The notes: generated from the sequence alone by a model not told the origin. DNA of 64,000 bases from Bacteroidaceae bacterium (GCA_017458585.1 JAFTAJ010000030.1:34181-98180), one strand, 5' to 3'; shown: positions 33,503 through 43,050, counted from the stretch's first letter. Translations and numbers: made by a program.

Positions 33503-33518
33503 CACCGCGAAAGCAAAA

Positions 33519-33593
33519 CGGGGTGTAGCGCAGTCCGGTTAGCGCACCTGCTTTGGGAGCAGGGGGTCGAAGGTTCGAATCCTTTCACCCCGA
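33519..33593 (+). tRNA. tRNA-Pro (TGG)
   Basis: 75 bases. Acceptor CGGGGTG/CACCCCG with discriminator A; anticodon stem CCTGC/GCAGG, loop TTTGGGA, anticodon TGG; T arm GAAGG-TTCGAAT-CCTTT. Confidence 0.97.
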
Positions 33594-33604
33594 CATTCAC
33601 GAGA

Positions 33605-33638
33605 GACGACCATTCAACGAGATGGCCGTCTTTTTTTT
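33605..33638 (+). terminator. Terminator after tRNA-Pro
   Basis: GACGACCAT/ATGGCCGTC stem (one A-C mismatch) followed by T8. Confidence 0.8.
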
Positions 33639-34101
33639 GACTCACTGGTGAAATCCAGTATCAACGATAAAACAAATACCATAAAAACACTTTTCAAGAA
33701 TTTCAGCACTTCGCGCTGTATCGAGGCTTTCGTCAAGAAGCTGATTGTAATTGACATTACATCACCTTCTTGCCAATAGCCTGACCATTCCTTGCGGATT
33801 GGGAAGTTCTTGAAAAGAAAAATACAGAAAATATATATCGTATGGATGTTAATAAGTTAACGGATAGAGCTTAGAAAAAACAGCCCCCCTCGGCCTTTCA
33901 GGCTGCACCCCAGGCCCTCTTAAGTTCCCCCTGAATGGGGATTCCAAGGTCGAACCAATTTATAGGGGGAGAGTGAACGAGCACATCGTAGATTGCTTTG
34001 TTCTCGAAATTCTTTTCTCCGAACGCAGACAGATTTGTAGCAATCTCGCAGGGAATATATTGGATTTGGCACGGATTATGCATACAGAGATTTTTGTATT
34101 T
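33639..34101. other. Gene-poor stretch before the HU-like gene
   Basis: No supported gene. On the minus strand the part at about 33650-33810 reads open with protein-like composition (IRKEWSGYWQEGDVMSIT) but has no start context and no recognised family, so it may be a decayed gene. Confidence 0.4.
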
Positions 34102-34169
34102 CGCGCGGAACGCGATTGTATTCCGCGCGAAATGCGTTTCCGTTCCGCGCGGAATAGAAACGCGAGTTC
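34102..34169. repeat. 22-bp GC-rich tandem repeat, three copies
   Basis: Units begin at 34102, 34124 and 34146, each opening CGCGCGGAA or CGCGCGAAA and running through a GCG-rich, T-rich second half. Where units meet they form TTCCGCGCGGAA-like palindromes. It sits 100 bases upstream of the HU-like gene, in its probable leader or promoter region. Confidence 0.75.
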
Positions 34170-34269
34170 GGACTATGTCTGCAGGAGTATGGAGATAGTC
34201 CGCGGCAGCTCGGAGATAACGGGCAGCAGTACGAAGAAAAAATTGTTTAACCCTATAAAAAAATTTATT

Positions 34270-34692
34270 ATGAAGTACAATGCTATTCCATGTGCTGTCA
34301 AGACATCTGGCGGTGTGTTGAAGGAACTGAAGAAAGAGTATCCCGTTATTCTGCCTGCACACGTTATCAAAGGCAAGGCTGTTGAAGATTATCTGCTGAG
34401 GGGCGAAGGGCTGTCACCTGTGGCTCTTGCCGCTACTTTGGCCGCACTGCCACGTATGATGACGACGTTCATCTCCATGGGTCACCCTGTGAAGATTGAC
34501 GGAATCGGCACTTTCTTCATTACGATGAAGGGTGATGTGGAGACTGACGCTGACGGCAAGAAGGTGCTTAAGAATGATTGTGTTGACAAGATTGTCTTCC
34601 GTCCCTGCAAGAGTCTGCTCAACGAATTGCGCCTGAATACTAAATTCAACCTCATTCAGAACGGCGGGGACGTTGAAAACGACGCGGATTGA
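34270..34692 (+). CDS. HU-like DNA-binding protein (HU-domain family of Bacteroidetes)
   Basis: 140 residues from the ATG at 34270 (MKYNAIPCAVKTSGGVLKEL); longer versions of the frame run into the tandem repeat. The central part (LSPVALAATLAALPRMMTTF, then GHPVKIDGIGTFFITMKGD) has the IHF/HU arrangement, with GIGTFF in place of GFGSF, preceded by a Bacteroidetes-type N-terminal segment and followed by a C-terminal extension. It should be a nucleoid or accessory DNA-binding protein. Its neighbourhood (large repeats, tRNA, AT-rich gene) is accessory. It is distinct from the canonical HU at 54674. Confidence 0.8.
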   Translation: MKYNAIPCAVKTSGGVLKELKKEYPVILPAHVIKGKAVEDYLLRGEGLSPVALAATLAALPRMMTTFISMGHPVKIDGIGTFFITMKGDVETDADGKKVLKNDCVDKIVFRPCKSLLNELRLNTKFNLIQNGGDVENDAD

Positions 34693-34725
34693 TTGCTGAC
34701 TTTTGCCAGTTAAGCGGGAAAATAC

Positions 34726-34757
34726 CCTTATTATTATAAATAAGGTGTAATTTTTTT
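34726..34757 (+). terminator. Terminator of the HU-like gene
   Basis: CCTTATT-ATTATA-AATAAGG followed, after TGTAA, by T7. Confidence 0.6.
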
Positions 34758-34794
34758 GGTCTGTCATGATTTTTTTTGTTACTTTGCCATTGTA

Positions 34795-34915
34795 TTCTCG
34801 AACTTTCTGATGTCAGACCGCGCCTAATGAGCATCCTTGCTCATTCGAGACGGCGCTACCACTGACAAAGTTCTCGCGAAGTTTCTCAAAAACAAATGTT
34901 TTTTCGTAACTTTGC
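34795..34915 (+). repeat. 121-bp promoter-linked hairpin element, copy B (reads toward putA)
   Basis: Inverted relative to copy A. It carries the same hairpin (AATGAGCA-TCCT-TGCTCATT core) and ends with the putA promoter TCGTAACTTTGC. All 7 differences from copy A lie right of the hairpin core; the first 60 bases are identical. Confidence 0.9.
34907..34914 (+). promoter_or_regulatory. -7 box of the putA-like gene
   Basis: TAACTTTG, 51 bases before the ATG at 34966. Confidence 0.75.
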
Positions 34916-34965
34916 ACACGCCAATTGTAACCTATAATTTACAACACAACAATAAAAAGAACAAT

Positions 34966-37900
34966 ATGACTGACAAAAAGCAATTACCGAGCGTCGAAGA
35001 GGTGTTTGCGTGGATGCGCAAACTCTACGACGAGAGCTACTCAGGCCTTACCCGCACTGAGAAGAATGAGCAACACATGTATGGCACAATGGTCACTACG
35101 CCCAATGACAAGAAGTTCATCGTGCGTATGCTTGACGAGACGAGCCAGGTGCGCGACAAGCAGAAGCTGGCACGCAGAGTGAAGGACCTGATTGACCAGT
35201 ACGGCATCCCCAAGTTCCTCGACAAGACTGATCACGCCTTGTTCTGGATGTACCAGAAGTTTGCGTACCTACCCCTGTTCAACTGGGCAGCAGTACCTAT
35301 CATCAAGTGGCGTCTGCGCCGCGACACAAGCCGCGTGATTATCGACGCCGCCCGTCCTAAGCTGACCAAGCACCTGGCCACCCGTTTCCAGGAGGATATC
35401 GGCCAGAATGTCAATCTGCTCGGCGAGGTGGTAGTTGGCGACGGCGAGGCCGACAAGCGCTACTACTCATATCTCGAAGCACTCAAGGAACCGGACATCA
35501 CCTATATCTCGGTTAAAATATCTGGCATCTATGCACAGACTCACGCTCTCAACTACAAAGAGAGCTTCCCTGAGCTGATTCGCCGTATGTCAGAGCTCTA
35601 TCAGGCTGCGATTGACAATCCCTACATTGACCACGAGGGCAAGAAGCGCGCCAAGTTCGTCAACCTCGATATGGAGGAGTACAAGGACGCTCATCTAACC
35701 ATGAAGGTGTTCAAGGATGTGCTCTCGCTGCCGCAGTTCAAGAACTACGAGGCCGGTATCGTAGTGCAGGCCTACCTGCCCGACGCCTGGGACTTCCAGA
35801 CCGAGCTGCTGGAGTTTGCCCGCAAGCGCGTGGCTGAGGGTGGCTCGCCCATCAAGATGCGTATCGTGAAGGGCTGCAACCTCGACATGGAGAACATCGT
35901 GAGCGACCTGCGCGGCTGGCCCAATCCCGTAAGGCCCGACAAGACGGAGGTGGACGCCAACTATCTGCACGTCATTGAGCGCGGACTGCTGCCCGAGAAC
36001 GCCAAGGTGCTGCATATCGGTATGGCATCGCACAACCTGTTCACCATCTCCTACGCCTACCTGCTGACGGAAATGTACCAGACGCCGAAGGACTGCTTCT
36101 GCTTCGAGATGCTCGAGGGTATGGCCAACCATGTATGGCGCGCCCAGAAGAAGCTCGGCAACCATGTGATTCTCTACACTCCCGTGGTAAAGAAAGAGCA
36201 TTTCCTCAACGCCATCTCTTATTTGGTAAGACGTATGGATGAGAACACTGCCCCCGACAACTTCCTCACCCACTCCTTCTCGCTCAGGCCCGACACTCCC
36301 GAATGGGAGGAGCTGCAGCAGCAGTTTATCAACGCCTACAACATGAAGGACAGCATCACCCATATTCCCACCCGCACACAAGACCGCAACAAGCCCTACA
36401 AGGGACAGGAGCCGCAGGACGAGATGATCAACGAGCCCGACACCGACTTCGACCGCGTATGCAACCAGCAATGGGTGGAGAAGATATTTGCCAAGTGGTG
36501 CCCGAGACCTAAGGACTCTTCTGTGTCTGAGTCCAATGCTTGGGGTGACTGGAAGCCCGGCGACCTGCTGCCCACGCAGATAGGCAGCGAGCTGGTGTTC
36601 AATGACGACCACGCCAAATACTTCGACCGCTCCCAAGAGGGCGACGTGCTCGTTTGCGAGATGTCGCGCGCCAATAAGGAGCAGACCGAGAAGATACTCG
36701 ACATTGCCGATAAGGACGCAGGTGGCTGGCGCAAGACCACCATCGAGGAGCGTCACAAGATAATGTACAAGGCCGCCAATATCCTTGGCGAGATGCGCGG
36801 CGACCTCTGCGGTGCCATGTGCGCCATCACTGGCAAGACCATCGAGGAGGGCGACGTGGAAGTGTCGGAGGGTATCGACTACTGCCGTTTCTACACCACC
36901 ACGATGAAGAAGTATGCCCAGCTCGACGACATTGAGATGAAGGCCAAGGGCACCGTGCTCGTGCTGTCGCCGTGGAACTTCCCGTGCGCCATCCCCTGCG
37001 GTGGCGTAGTGGCAGCCCTGGCATCGGGCAACACCTGTATCCTGAAGCCCGCCACCGTGGCAGCGCCCGTGGCATGGCTCTTCGCCAAGGCATTCTGGGA
37101 GGCCGGTGTACCCAAGGAGGCTCTCCAGGTGATTATCACCGACCGTGAGGCTACCCCGCTGCTCACCTCATCACCCGTTGTGAAGCATATCATCCTCACC
37201 GGTGGTACCGAGACAGCGCAGACCATCGCCCACGCCAATCCGCGCAAGCCGCTGTCGGCAGAGACGGGTGGTAAGAACGTGATGATTCTCTCCGCCAAGG
37301 GTGACCGCGACCATGCTATCATGAACGCCTGCCGCTCCGCATTTGGCAACGCAGGTCAGAAGTGCTCGGCATGCTCGCTGCTGCTCGTGGAGCGTTCGGT
37401 TTACGATAACCCCGAGTTTATGGAGAAACTCAAGGACTGCGCTTCGTCGCTCAAGGTGGGCGGCGTATGGAATGCCGGCAATATCGTTGGTCCGATGATT
37501 ACCAACAAGAACGACAAGCTGGAACAGGCCTTCACCCTCGAGCCCGGCGAGCGCTGGCTCATTGCCCCCGAGTTTGTGGATGAGAAGAAATATATCCTCA
37601 AGCCCACGGTGAAGATTGACGTCAAGCCCGACTCGTTCACCTTCCGCACCGAGTTGTTTGCTCCGCTGCTCGCCGTAGCTCCCTACGACACTCTTGAGCA
37701 GGCAGTGGCTCTGGTCAATGGCCTCGACTATGGTCTCACCAGCGGTCTGCAGTCGCTCGACGAGAAGGAGCAGCTATACTGGAAGAACAACGTGGAAGCC
37801 GGTAACCTCTACATCAACCGCGGTATCACCGGTGCCGTAGTCAATCGCCAGCCTTTCGGCGGCATGAAGCTCTCCGCCTTCGGTCCCGGCCTCAAGGCTG

Positions 37901-38454
37901 GTGGTCCCAACTACTGCGGACAGTTTATGTATATCACCGACAAGGCAGGCTCCACCACCGACTGGCGCAAGAGCTATGCCGAGTGGTATGAGAAGGAGTT
38001 CAAGCACGCCCGCAACATACAGCCCAAGATTCGCGGTGAGCAGAACGTGTTCCGCTATCTGCCGCTGAAGCACGGCATGGTGTTCCGCCTCTTTGGCGAC
38101 GAGACGCTCGAGCAAATCGAGATGGTACAGCTCGCTGCCCAGACCGTGGGCACACCGCTCACCATCTCCGCTGATGCTGACAATCCGCTGATTTCCCAGA
38201 TAAAGGGTAACATCAAGCGCGAGACTCTGCAGGGTTTCTGCCAGACCATGAAGGACTACGAGCGCGTGCGCACCATCTCCGCCAATGTGCCTGATGAGGT
38301 ATTTGCCGCCGCCGCATGGTGCGACCGCTACATCGCTCAGTCTGCACCTGTGAAGAACGGCCGCATAGAGCTCGCCATCTACATCAAGGAGCAGTCAATC
38401 GCCAACGAGTATCACCGCTATGGCTCACAGATAGAGGTGCCTGCCGTTGAATAA
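34966..38454 (+). CDS. putA: Bifunctional proline dehydrogenase / L-glutamate gamma-semialdehyde dehydrogenase
   Basis: 1162 residues from the ATG at 34966; an upstream in-frame ATG at 34837 lies inside the hairpin element and upstream of the promoter. It oxidises proline to glutamate in two steps. The FAD-binding proline dehydrogenase barrel spans about residues 80-480 (VSVKISGIYAQ-like ITYISVKISGIY, RIVKGCNLDMENI). The aldehyde dehydrogenase spans about 580-1050, with LSPWNFPCAIPCGG, the general base Glu in LSAETGGKN and the nucleophile Cys in GNAGQKCSACS. There is no N-terminal DNA-binding domain, so it is not an autorepressor like enterobacterial PutA. Its promoter region is nearly identical to that of prs. 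Confidence 0.95.
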   Translation: MTDKKQLPSVEEVFAWMRKLYDESYSGLTRTEKNEQHMYGTMVTTPNDKKFIVRMLDETSQVRDKQKLARRVKDLIDQYGIPKFLDKTDHALFWMYQKFAYLPLFNWAAVPIIKWRLRRDTSRVIIDAARPKLTKHLATRFQEDIGQNVNLLGEVVVGDGEADKRYYSYLEALKEPDITYISVKISGIYAQTHALNYKESFPELIRRMSELYQAAIDNPYIDHEGKKRAKFVNLDMEEYKDAHLTMKVFKDVLSLPQFKNYEAGIVVQAYLPDAWDFQTELLEFARKRVAEGGSPIKMRIVKGCNLDMENIVSDLRGWPNPVRPDKTEVDANYLHVIERGLLPENAKVLHIGMASHNLFTISYAYLLTEMYQTPKDCFCFEMLEGMANHVWRAQKKLGNHVILYTPVVKKEHFLNAISYLVRRMDENTAPDNFLTHSFSLRPDTPEWEELQQQFINAYNMKDSITHIPTRTQDRNKPYKGQEPQDEMINEPDTDFDRVCNQQWVEKIFAKWCPRPKDSSVSESNAWGDWKPGDLLPTQIGSELVFNDDHAKYFDRSQEGDVLVCEMSRANKEQTEKILDIADKDAGGWRKTTIEERHKIMYKAANILGEMRGDLCGAMCAITGKTIEEGDVEVSEGIDYCRFYTTTMKKYAQLDDIEMKAKGTVLVLSPWNFPCAIPCGGVVAALASGNTCILKPATVAAPVAWLFAKAFWEAGVPKEALQVIITDREATPLLTSSPVVKHIILTGGTETAQTIAHANPRKPLSAETGGKNVMILSAKGDRDHAIMNACRSAFGNAGQKCSACSLLLVERSVYDNPEFMEKLKDCASSLKVGGVWNAGNIVGPMITNKNDKLEQAFTLEPGERWLIAPEFVDEKKYILKPTVKIDVKPDSFTFRTELFAPLLAVAPYDTLEQAVALVNGLDYGLTSGLQSLDEKEQLYWKNNVEAGNLYINRGITGAVVNRQPFGGMKLSAFGPGLKAGGPNYCGQFMYITDKAGSTTDWRKSYAEWYEKEFKHARNIQPKIRGEQNVFRYLPLKHGMVFRLFGDETLEQIEMVQLAAQTVGTPLTISADADNPLISQIKGNIKRETLQGFCQTMKDYERVRTISANVPDEVFAAAAWCDRYIAQSAPVKNGRIELAIYIKEQSIANEYHRYGSQIEVPAVE

Positions 38455-38490
38455 GGACGCAAACAAGTCTATATTGATAAAACCTTGTAA

Positions 38491-39210
38491 GTGACGCCCA
38501 ATCCGCGATACCGATTCGAAGTATGCGCTAACAGTGTTGAGAGCTGCCTTGCTGCACAGCAGGGCGGCGCTCACCGTGTAGAGCTATGCGCCAATATACC
38601 CGAGGGAGGCACCACCCCCTCGTATGGCGAAATCAAACAGGCGCGGAGGCTCTTGGTCAACACCAAACTCCATGTCATCATTCGCCCCAGGGGCGGCGAC
38701 TTCATCTACAGCGAGATGGAGGCAGAGCGCATGGTTGAGGACATTCGCATGTGCCAGCTGCTGTGCGTTGACGGGGTGGTGTTCGGCTGTCTCACCGAAG
38801 ACGGCGATATCGACATCCCCCTGTGCCAACGCCTCATGGACGCCTCGCAAGGTATGTCGGTAACCTTCCATCGCGCTTTTGACTGCACGCGCAATCCGCA
38901 GCAAGCCCTGGAGGACATCATCTCTCTGGGCTGCGACCGCCTTCTCACCTCTGGCCAGCAACCCACGGCTGAAGAAGGCACTGCGCTCCTTCGCCAACTC
39001 AACGACCAGGCCGCAGGGCGCATAGCCCTCATGGCGGGCAGCGGTGTCAACGAAACCAATATCGCTCTCATCCACCGGCAGACTGGCATCTGCGAGTTCC
39101 ACTTCTCAGCGCGAGAACCGATAGCGGGTGACAGCATCTTTGGCTTCGGGCAGCGCATGATTACATCCTCACAGCGCGTCCAGGCCACCATCCATCAACT
39201 CACGCCATGA
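38491..39210 (+). CDS. cutC: CutC family protein
   Basis: 239 residues, GTG start at 38491, 36 bases after putA. TIM-barrel protein with the family signature near the N-terminus (EVCANSVESCLAAQQGGAHR, VELCANIPEGGTTPSYGEI), then IIRPRGGDFIYSEMEAERM and VTFHRAFDCTRNPQQALEDI. CutC has been linked to copper handling, but the biochemical activity is unsettled. Its last codons overlap the next gene by 4 bases (ATGA). Confidence 0.94.
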   Translation: MTPNPRYRFEVCANSVESCLAAQQGGAHRVELCANIPEGGTTPSYGEIKQARRLLVNTKLHVIIRPRGGDFIYSEMEAERMVEDIRMCQLLCVDGVVFGCLTEDGDIDIPLCQRLMDASQGMSVTFHRAFDCTRNPQQALEDIISLGCDRLLTSGQQPTAEEGTALLRQLNDQAAGRIALMAGSGVNETNIALIHRQTGICEFHFSAREPIAGDSIFGFGQRMITSSQRVQATIHQLTP

Positions 39211-41771
39211 AACGACTCTTTGCTTTATCCGCCCTCCTATCGGTGCTCTTGTCCGCCCAGGCGCAGGACATAACGAAGGCCTTTAACGAAAAGGTTAAAC
39301 TCGTTGGCACACAATACACTAAAGGTATCGACCAATTGCCTGACGCAGAAGAGCGCGAGGCCCTGCGCTTCCTCTATGCCTATATGCCGCTGGCCGACAT
39401 CACCGACTACCCGCTGGAGTTTCACCTGCAGAATGTGCGTGCCAGTTTCGAGGCCCGCCAGCAGATGCCTTGGGGTAAAGATGTGCCCGACCTCCTCTTC
39501 CGCCACTTCGTGTTGCCCGTACGTGTCAACAATGAGGCACTCGACTCCTCGCGCTGCGTGTTCTACCGCGAGCTGAAGGAGCGCGTGCATGGCATGGGCA
39601 TGAAAGATGCCATCCTGGAGGTAAACCATTGGTGCCATGAGCGCGTGACCTATGCCCCGTCTGACGGACGCACGCTGTCACCGTTGGCTTGCATCAAGAA
39701 CGCCCTCGGTCGATGTGGCGAGGAGTCCACCTTCACCGTGGCAGCCCTGCGTGCTATAGGCATCCCTGCCCGACAGGTCTATACCCCGCGCTGGGCACAC
39801 ACCGACGACAATCACGCCTGGGTTGAGGCATGGGCCGACGGACAGTGGTACTTCCTCGGAGCGTGTGAGCCCGAGCCGGTGCTCAATCTGGGATGGTTCA
39901 ACGCTCCCGCCTCGCGGGCAATGCTCATGCACACCCGCGCCTTCGGCGATTATCGCGGCCCCGAGGAGGTGATGCTCCGCACGTCGTGCTTCACGGAAAT
40001 CAATCTCATTGACAACTACGGCTCCAGTGCTCGCGTTGACTTCCGCATCGTGGACAAGAAAGGGCGCCCCGTGGATGATGCTCGCGTTGATTTCAAGATA
40101 TACAACTATGCCGAGTTCTGCACCGTAGCAACGAAATATACGGACAAGAAGGGCTGCACCTTCCTCACCGCAGGCAAGGGCGACATGCTGGTGTGGGCAT
40201 CCAAGGACGGACAGTTCGGTTGGAAGAAAGCCTCGTTTAGCAGCGACAAAAAGATTACCATCACCCTCACGGGCGGCGGCGACACCCGTCTTGACATTGT
40301 GCCGCCCCCCGAGCGAGTGCTCATTCCCGAGGTGCCCCAGCAGCTCACGCAGGCCAACCGGCGCCGACTGGCCTACGAGGACTCTCTGCGCCGCGCCTAC
40401 GAGTCCACCTTCCTCTCTCCCTTTGCTGCCGCGCAGTACTACCCACGCTTTGCCGATATGCTCGTCAAGAGCCGCGGCAACTGGCCCATCATCCTCACCT
40501 TTATAGAGAAGAATCGCGCACGCGAGGAACGCGTCTATCAGCTCCTCTCCTCCCTCAGCGACAAAGACCTGCGCGATATGCCGCTCGACATACTGGAGGA
40601 CAACCTCACCGCTCCCACCTCCCAGCTATGCCCTCGCGTGGAGAACGAGATGATTATCCATCCCTACAAGAACTATCTCAGCCAGCAATGGCGGGCAGAG
40701 ACCGGTGTCTCTGGTGATGTCAGCGCCGAAACACTCGTCAGGTGGGTGAAGGACAACATACGCCTCAACCCCGACACACGAGCCCTGCGCATTGCACAGA
40801 CACCCGTCGGCGTGTGGCAGTCGCGAGTCACCGACTCACGCTCCAGGGATATCTTCTTCGTCGCCCTGTCACGCTCGCTGGATATCGAGGCACGCAAGGA
40901 TGCCGTCACGGGCAAGGTGCAATACCGAACAGGCGGTGCCTGGATTGATGTCGATTTCGACGCCGCTGAGCAGGCGGAGAGCCCCAAGGGCACACTGCTG
41001 CTCACCTACGAGCCCACCAAGTACGTTGACAATCCCAAGTATTACAGCCACTTCACCATCAGCCGCATCACCGACAGCGGTGCCACCAGCCTGCTCAACT
41101 TCGAGGAGGGACAGGTGGACATGGGCGGCGGCACCAGCTGGAGCAGCACTTTCAAAGACGGCACTCCGCTCGATGCCGGCACATACCTCCTCACCACAGG
41201 CACCCGCCTCGCCAATGGCAGCGCACTGGCCACCAACGACCTCTTTGAGATTCGTGAGGGCGAGACGACCACCCTACCCCTCCTGCTGCGACAGACCGAC
41301 ACCGAGGTGAGCGTTATCGGCTCCTTCGATTCCGAGAGCAAATACCTGCCGCTCTCCAGTCCCGCCTCCACTCTGCCCGTCTCCATCCTGAGCCAGACAG
41401 GCCGCGGATACTTCGTCATCGGTCTCGTTGGTATGGGACAGGAGCCCACCAACCACGCCCTGCGCGATATCTGCAAGGCTCGTGCCGACTTCGACCAGTG
41501 GCAGCGCCCCTTGCTGCTGCTCTTCGAGAGCAAAGAAGATGCTGACAAATTTAAGGCTGCCGACTATGGCCAGCTGCCCGCCAACACCCTTCTCGGCATC
41601 GACACCGACGGCAGCATCCGTCAGCAGATAATCAACAATATGAAGCTGCCCAACGCACAGCTGCCCATCTTCCTCATTGCCGACACCTTCAATCGCGTAG
41701 TGTTCTGCCGTCAGGGCTACACCATCGGTCTCGGCGAGCAGATGCAATGGACCATAAAGAAATTACGTTAA
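39207..41771 (+). CDS. Secreted transglutaminase-like protein
   Basis: 854 residues with signal peptide MKRLFALSALLSVLLSAQAQ. The transglutaminase-like core at about residues 140-235 has Cys in ALGRCGEESTFTVAALRAIG, His in HTDDNHAWVEAWADGQW and an acidic partner in FLGACEPEPVL, so the papain-like triad is present. A beta-sandwich (about 265-350, carboxypeptidase-regulatory-like: VDKKGRPVDDARVDFKIYNY) and a long C-terminal region follow. It may be a periplasmic or surface peptidase or crosslinking enzyme; the substrate is unknown. Lies in the row cutC, this gene, fucosidase, with a 4-base overlap upstream and 16 bases downstream. Confidence 0.85.
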   Translation: MKRLFALSALLSVLLSAQAQDITKAFNEKVKLVGTQYTKGIDQLPDAEEREALRFLYAYMPLADITDYPLEFHLQNVRASFEARQQMPWGKDVPDLLFRHFVLPVRVNNEALDSSRCVFYRELKERVHGMGMKDAILEVNHWCHERVTYAPSDGRTLSPLACIKNALGRCGEESTFTVAALRAIGIPARQVYTPRWAHTDDNHAWVEAWADGQWYFLGACEPEPVLNLGWFNAPASRAMLMHTRAFGDYRGPEEVMLRTSCFTEINLIDNYGSSARVDFRIVDKKGRPVDDARVDFKIYNYAEFCTVATKYTDKKGCTFLTAGKGDMLVWASKDGQFGWKKASFSSDKKITITLTGGGDTRLDIVPPPERVLIPEVPQQLTQANRRRLAYEDSLRRAYESTFLSPFAAAQYYPRFADMLVKSRGNWPIILTFIEKNRAREERVYQLLSSLSDKDLRDMPLDILEDNLTAPTSQLCPRVENEMIIHPYKNYLSQQWRAETGVSGDVSAETLVRWVKDNIRLNPDTRALRIAQTPVGVWQSRVTDSRSRDIFFVALSRSLDIEARKDAVTGKVQYRTGGAWIDVDFDAAEQAESPKGTLLLTYEPTKYVDNPKYYSHFTISRITDSGATSLLNFEEGQVDMGGGTSWSSTFKDGTPLDAGTYLLTTGTRLANGSALATNDLFEIREGETTTLPLLLRQTDTEVSVIGSFDSESKYLPLSSPASTLPVSILSQTGRGYFVIGLVGMGQEPTNHALRDICKARADFDQWQRPLLLLFESKEDADKFKAADYGQLPANTLLGIDTDGSIRQQIINNMKLPNAQLPIFLIADTFNRVVFCRQGYTIGLGEQMQWTIKKLR

Positions 41772-41787
41772 ACATCTTACATCTCAC

Positions 41788-43044
41788 ATGAAAAAAGCCA
41801 CCCTCTGCCTTATGGCCCTATTGGCCCTGCTGCCCCTCCGCGCGCAGTATGTGCCGTCTCCCGACAACCTCCAGGCACGCCAGGAGTTTGAGTCCTTCCG
41901 CTTCGGCATATTCTTCCACTGGGGCATCTACAGCGAGTTTGCCCAGGGAGAGTGGTACCTCAATAGCGGCGGACTAACCCACGACGAGTATCAGAAGGCC
42001 GCCTCGTGTTTCTACCCCATTCGCTTTGATGCCAACCAGTGGGTAGAGGCCATCAAGGACTCCGGTGCACGCTACATCACCTTTACCTCCCGTCATCACG
42101 ATGGATTCTCCATGTGGCACACCCTCCAGAGCCCCTACAACATTGTCGATGCCACACCCTTCAAGCGCGATGTCATAGCCGAGCTCTCGCAGGCATGCCG
42201 CCAGCAGGGCGTTCGCCTCCACCTCTACTACTCGCAGCTCGACTGGATGCGCCCCGACTATCCCCTCGGCCGCACAGGCCACCACACCCGTAACACCCTC
42301 GCCCCCGACTACGACAGCTACTACACCTTCATGCAAAATCAGCTACGCGAGCTGCTCTGCAACTACGACAATGTTGAGGGAATATGGTTCGACGGCTACT
42401 GGGATCACGACAGCGATGCCACCCCCTTCGACTGGCGCATGGAGCAGCTCTACGACTATATCCACACCCTGAAGCCCCGCTGCCTTATCGGCAACAACCA
42501 CCACATAACCCCCATCCCTGGAGAGGACTTCCAGATGTTTGAGCGTGACTTCCCAGGAGAGAAGACATCGGGCTTCAACCCCGACCAGACCATCTCTCAG
42601 CTGCCGCTGGAAATGTGCGAGACAATGAACGGTATGTGGGGCTATAAGGTGTCTGACCAAAACTACAAGTCGTCGCGCGAGCTCATCACCATGCTCGTAC
42701 GCGCGGCATCCAAGGGCAGCAACCTGTTGCTCAACATAGGCCCGCAGCCCAATGGCGAGCTGCCCGCCGTAGCCCTGGAGCGCCTCAAGGACATCGGCGT
42801 ATGGATGCGCCAGCACGGTGAGAGCGTTTATGGCACCACTCGCGGGGAGGAATACCCCTGGGGAGTGACCACTCGTAAAGGCCATACCCTCTACCTCCAT
42901 GTCCTGCAAGACACCGTGCCCGTCACCCTGCCCGCACAAAAGAAACCACATAGTGTCAGCACATCTTTCAACTACGATAAACGCACCAAAACGCTGATAA
43001 TAACTAACGCCCAAAAGTACGACATCATCAAAGTCGACCTTTAG
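41788..43044 (+). CDS. Exported alpha-L-fucosidase, GH29
   Basis: 418 residues with signal peptide (MKKATLCLMALLALLPLRAQ). GH29 motifs: FRFGIFFHWGIYS, YITFTSRHHDGFSMWHT, GVRLHLYYSQLDW, and the nucleophile Asp in VEGIWFDGYWDHD. The short C-terminal part replaces the usual beta-sandwich, so it may be a compact subfamily. It releases L-fucose from glycans in the periplasm, such as host mucin or plant material. The product could enter through the FucP-like permease at the start of the window. A TTACATC/TCACATG word repeat precedes the ATG. Confidence 0.92.
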   Translation: MKKATLCLMALLALLPLRAQYVPSPDNLQARQEFESFRFGIFFHWGIYSEFAQGEWYLNSGGLTHDEYQKAASCFYPIRFDANQWVEAIKDSGARYITFTSRHHDGFSMWHTLQSPYNIVDATPFKRDVIAELSQACRQQGVRLHLYYSQLDWMRPDYPLGRTGHHTRNTLAPDYDSYYTFMQNQLRELLCNYDNVEGIWFDGYWDHDSDATPFDWRMEQLYDYIHTLKPRCLIGNNHHITPIPGEDFQMFERDFPGEKTSGFNPDQTISQLPLEMCETMNGMWGYKVSDQNYKSSRELITMLVRAASKGSNLLLNIGPQPNGELPAVALERLKDIGVWMRQHGESVYGTTRGEEYPWGVTTRKGHTLYLHVLQDTVPVTLPAQKKPHSVSTSFNYDKRTKTLIITNAQKYDIIKVDL

Positions 43045-43050
43045 GCGTTG

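Noticed and set aside
33215..33640. 141-codon open frame running through tRNA-Pro
   Set aside because: It reads through a tRNA and its terminator and starts in a palindrome.
34102..34169. CRISPR array at the 22-bp repeats (also 63609-63713)
   Set aside because: Units are contiguous with no spacers, and no cas genes are present.
34837..34965. N-terminal extension of the putA-like protein
   Set aside because: The codons lie in the hairpin element and the promoter is downstream of this start; the mirror copy near prs gives the same artificial MLIRDGATTDKVLAK reading.
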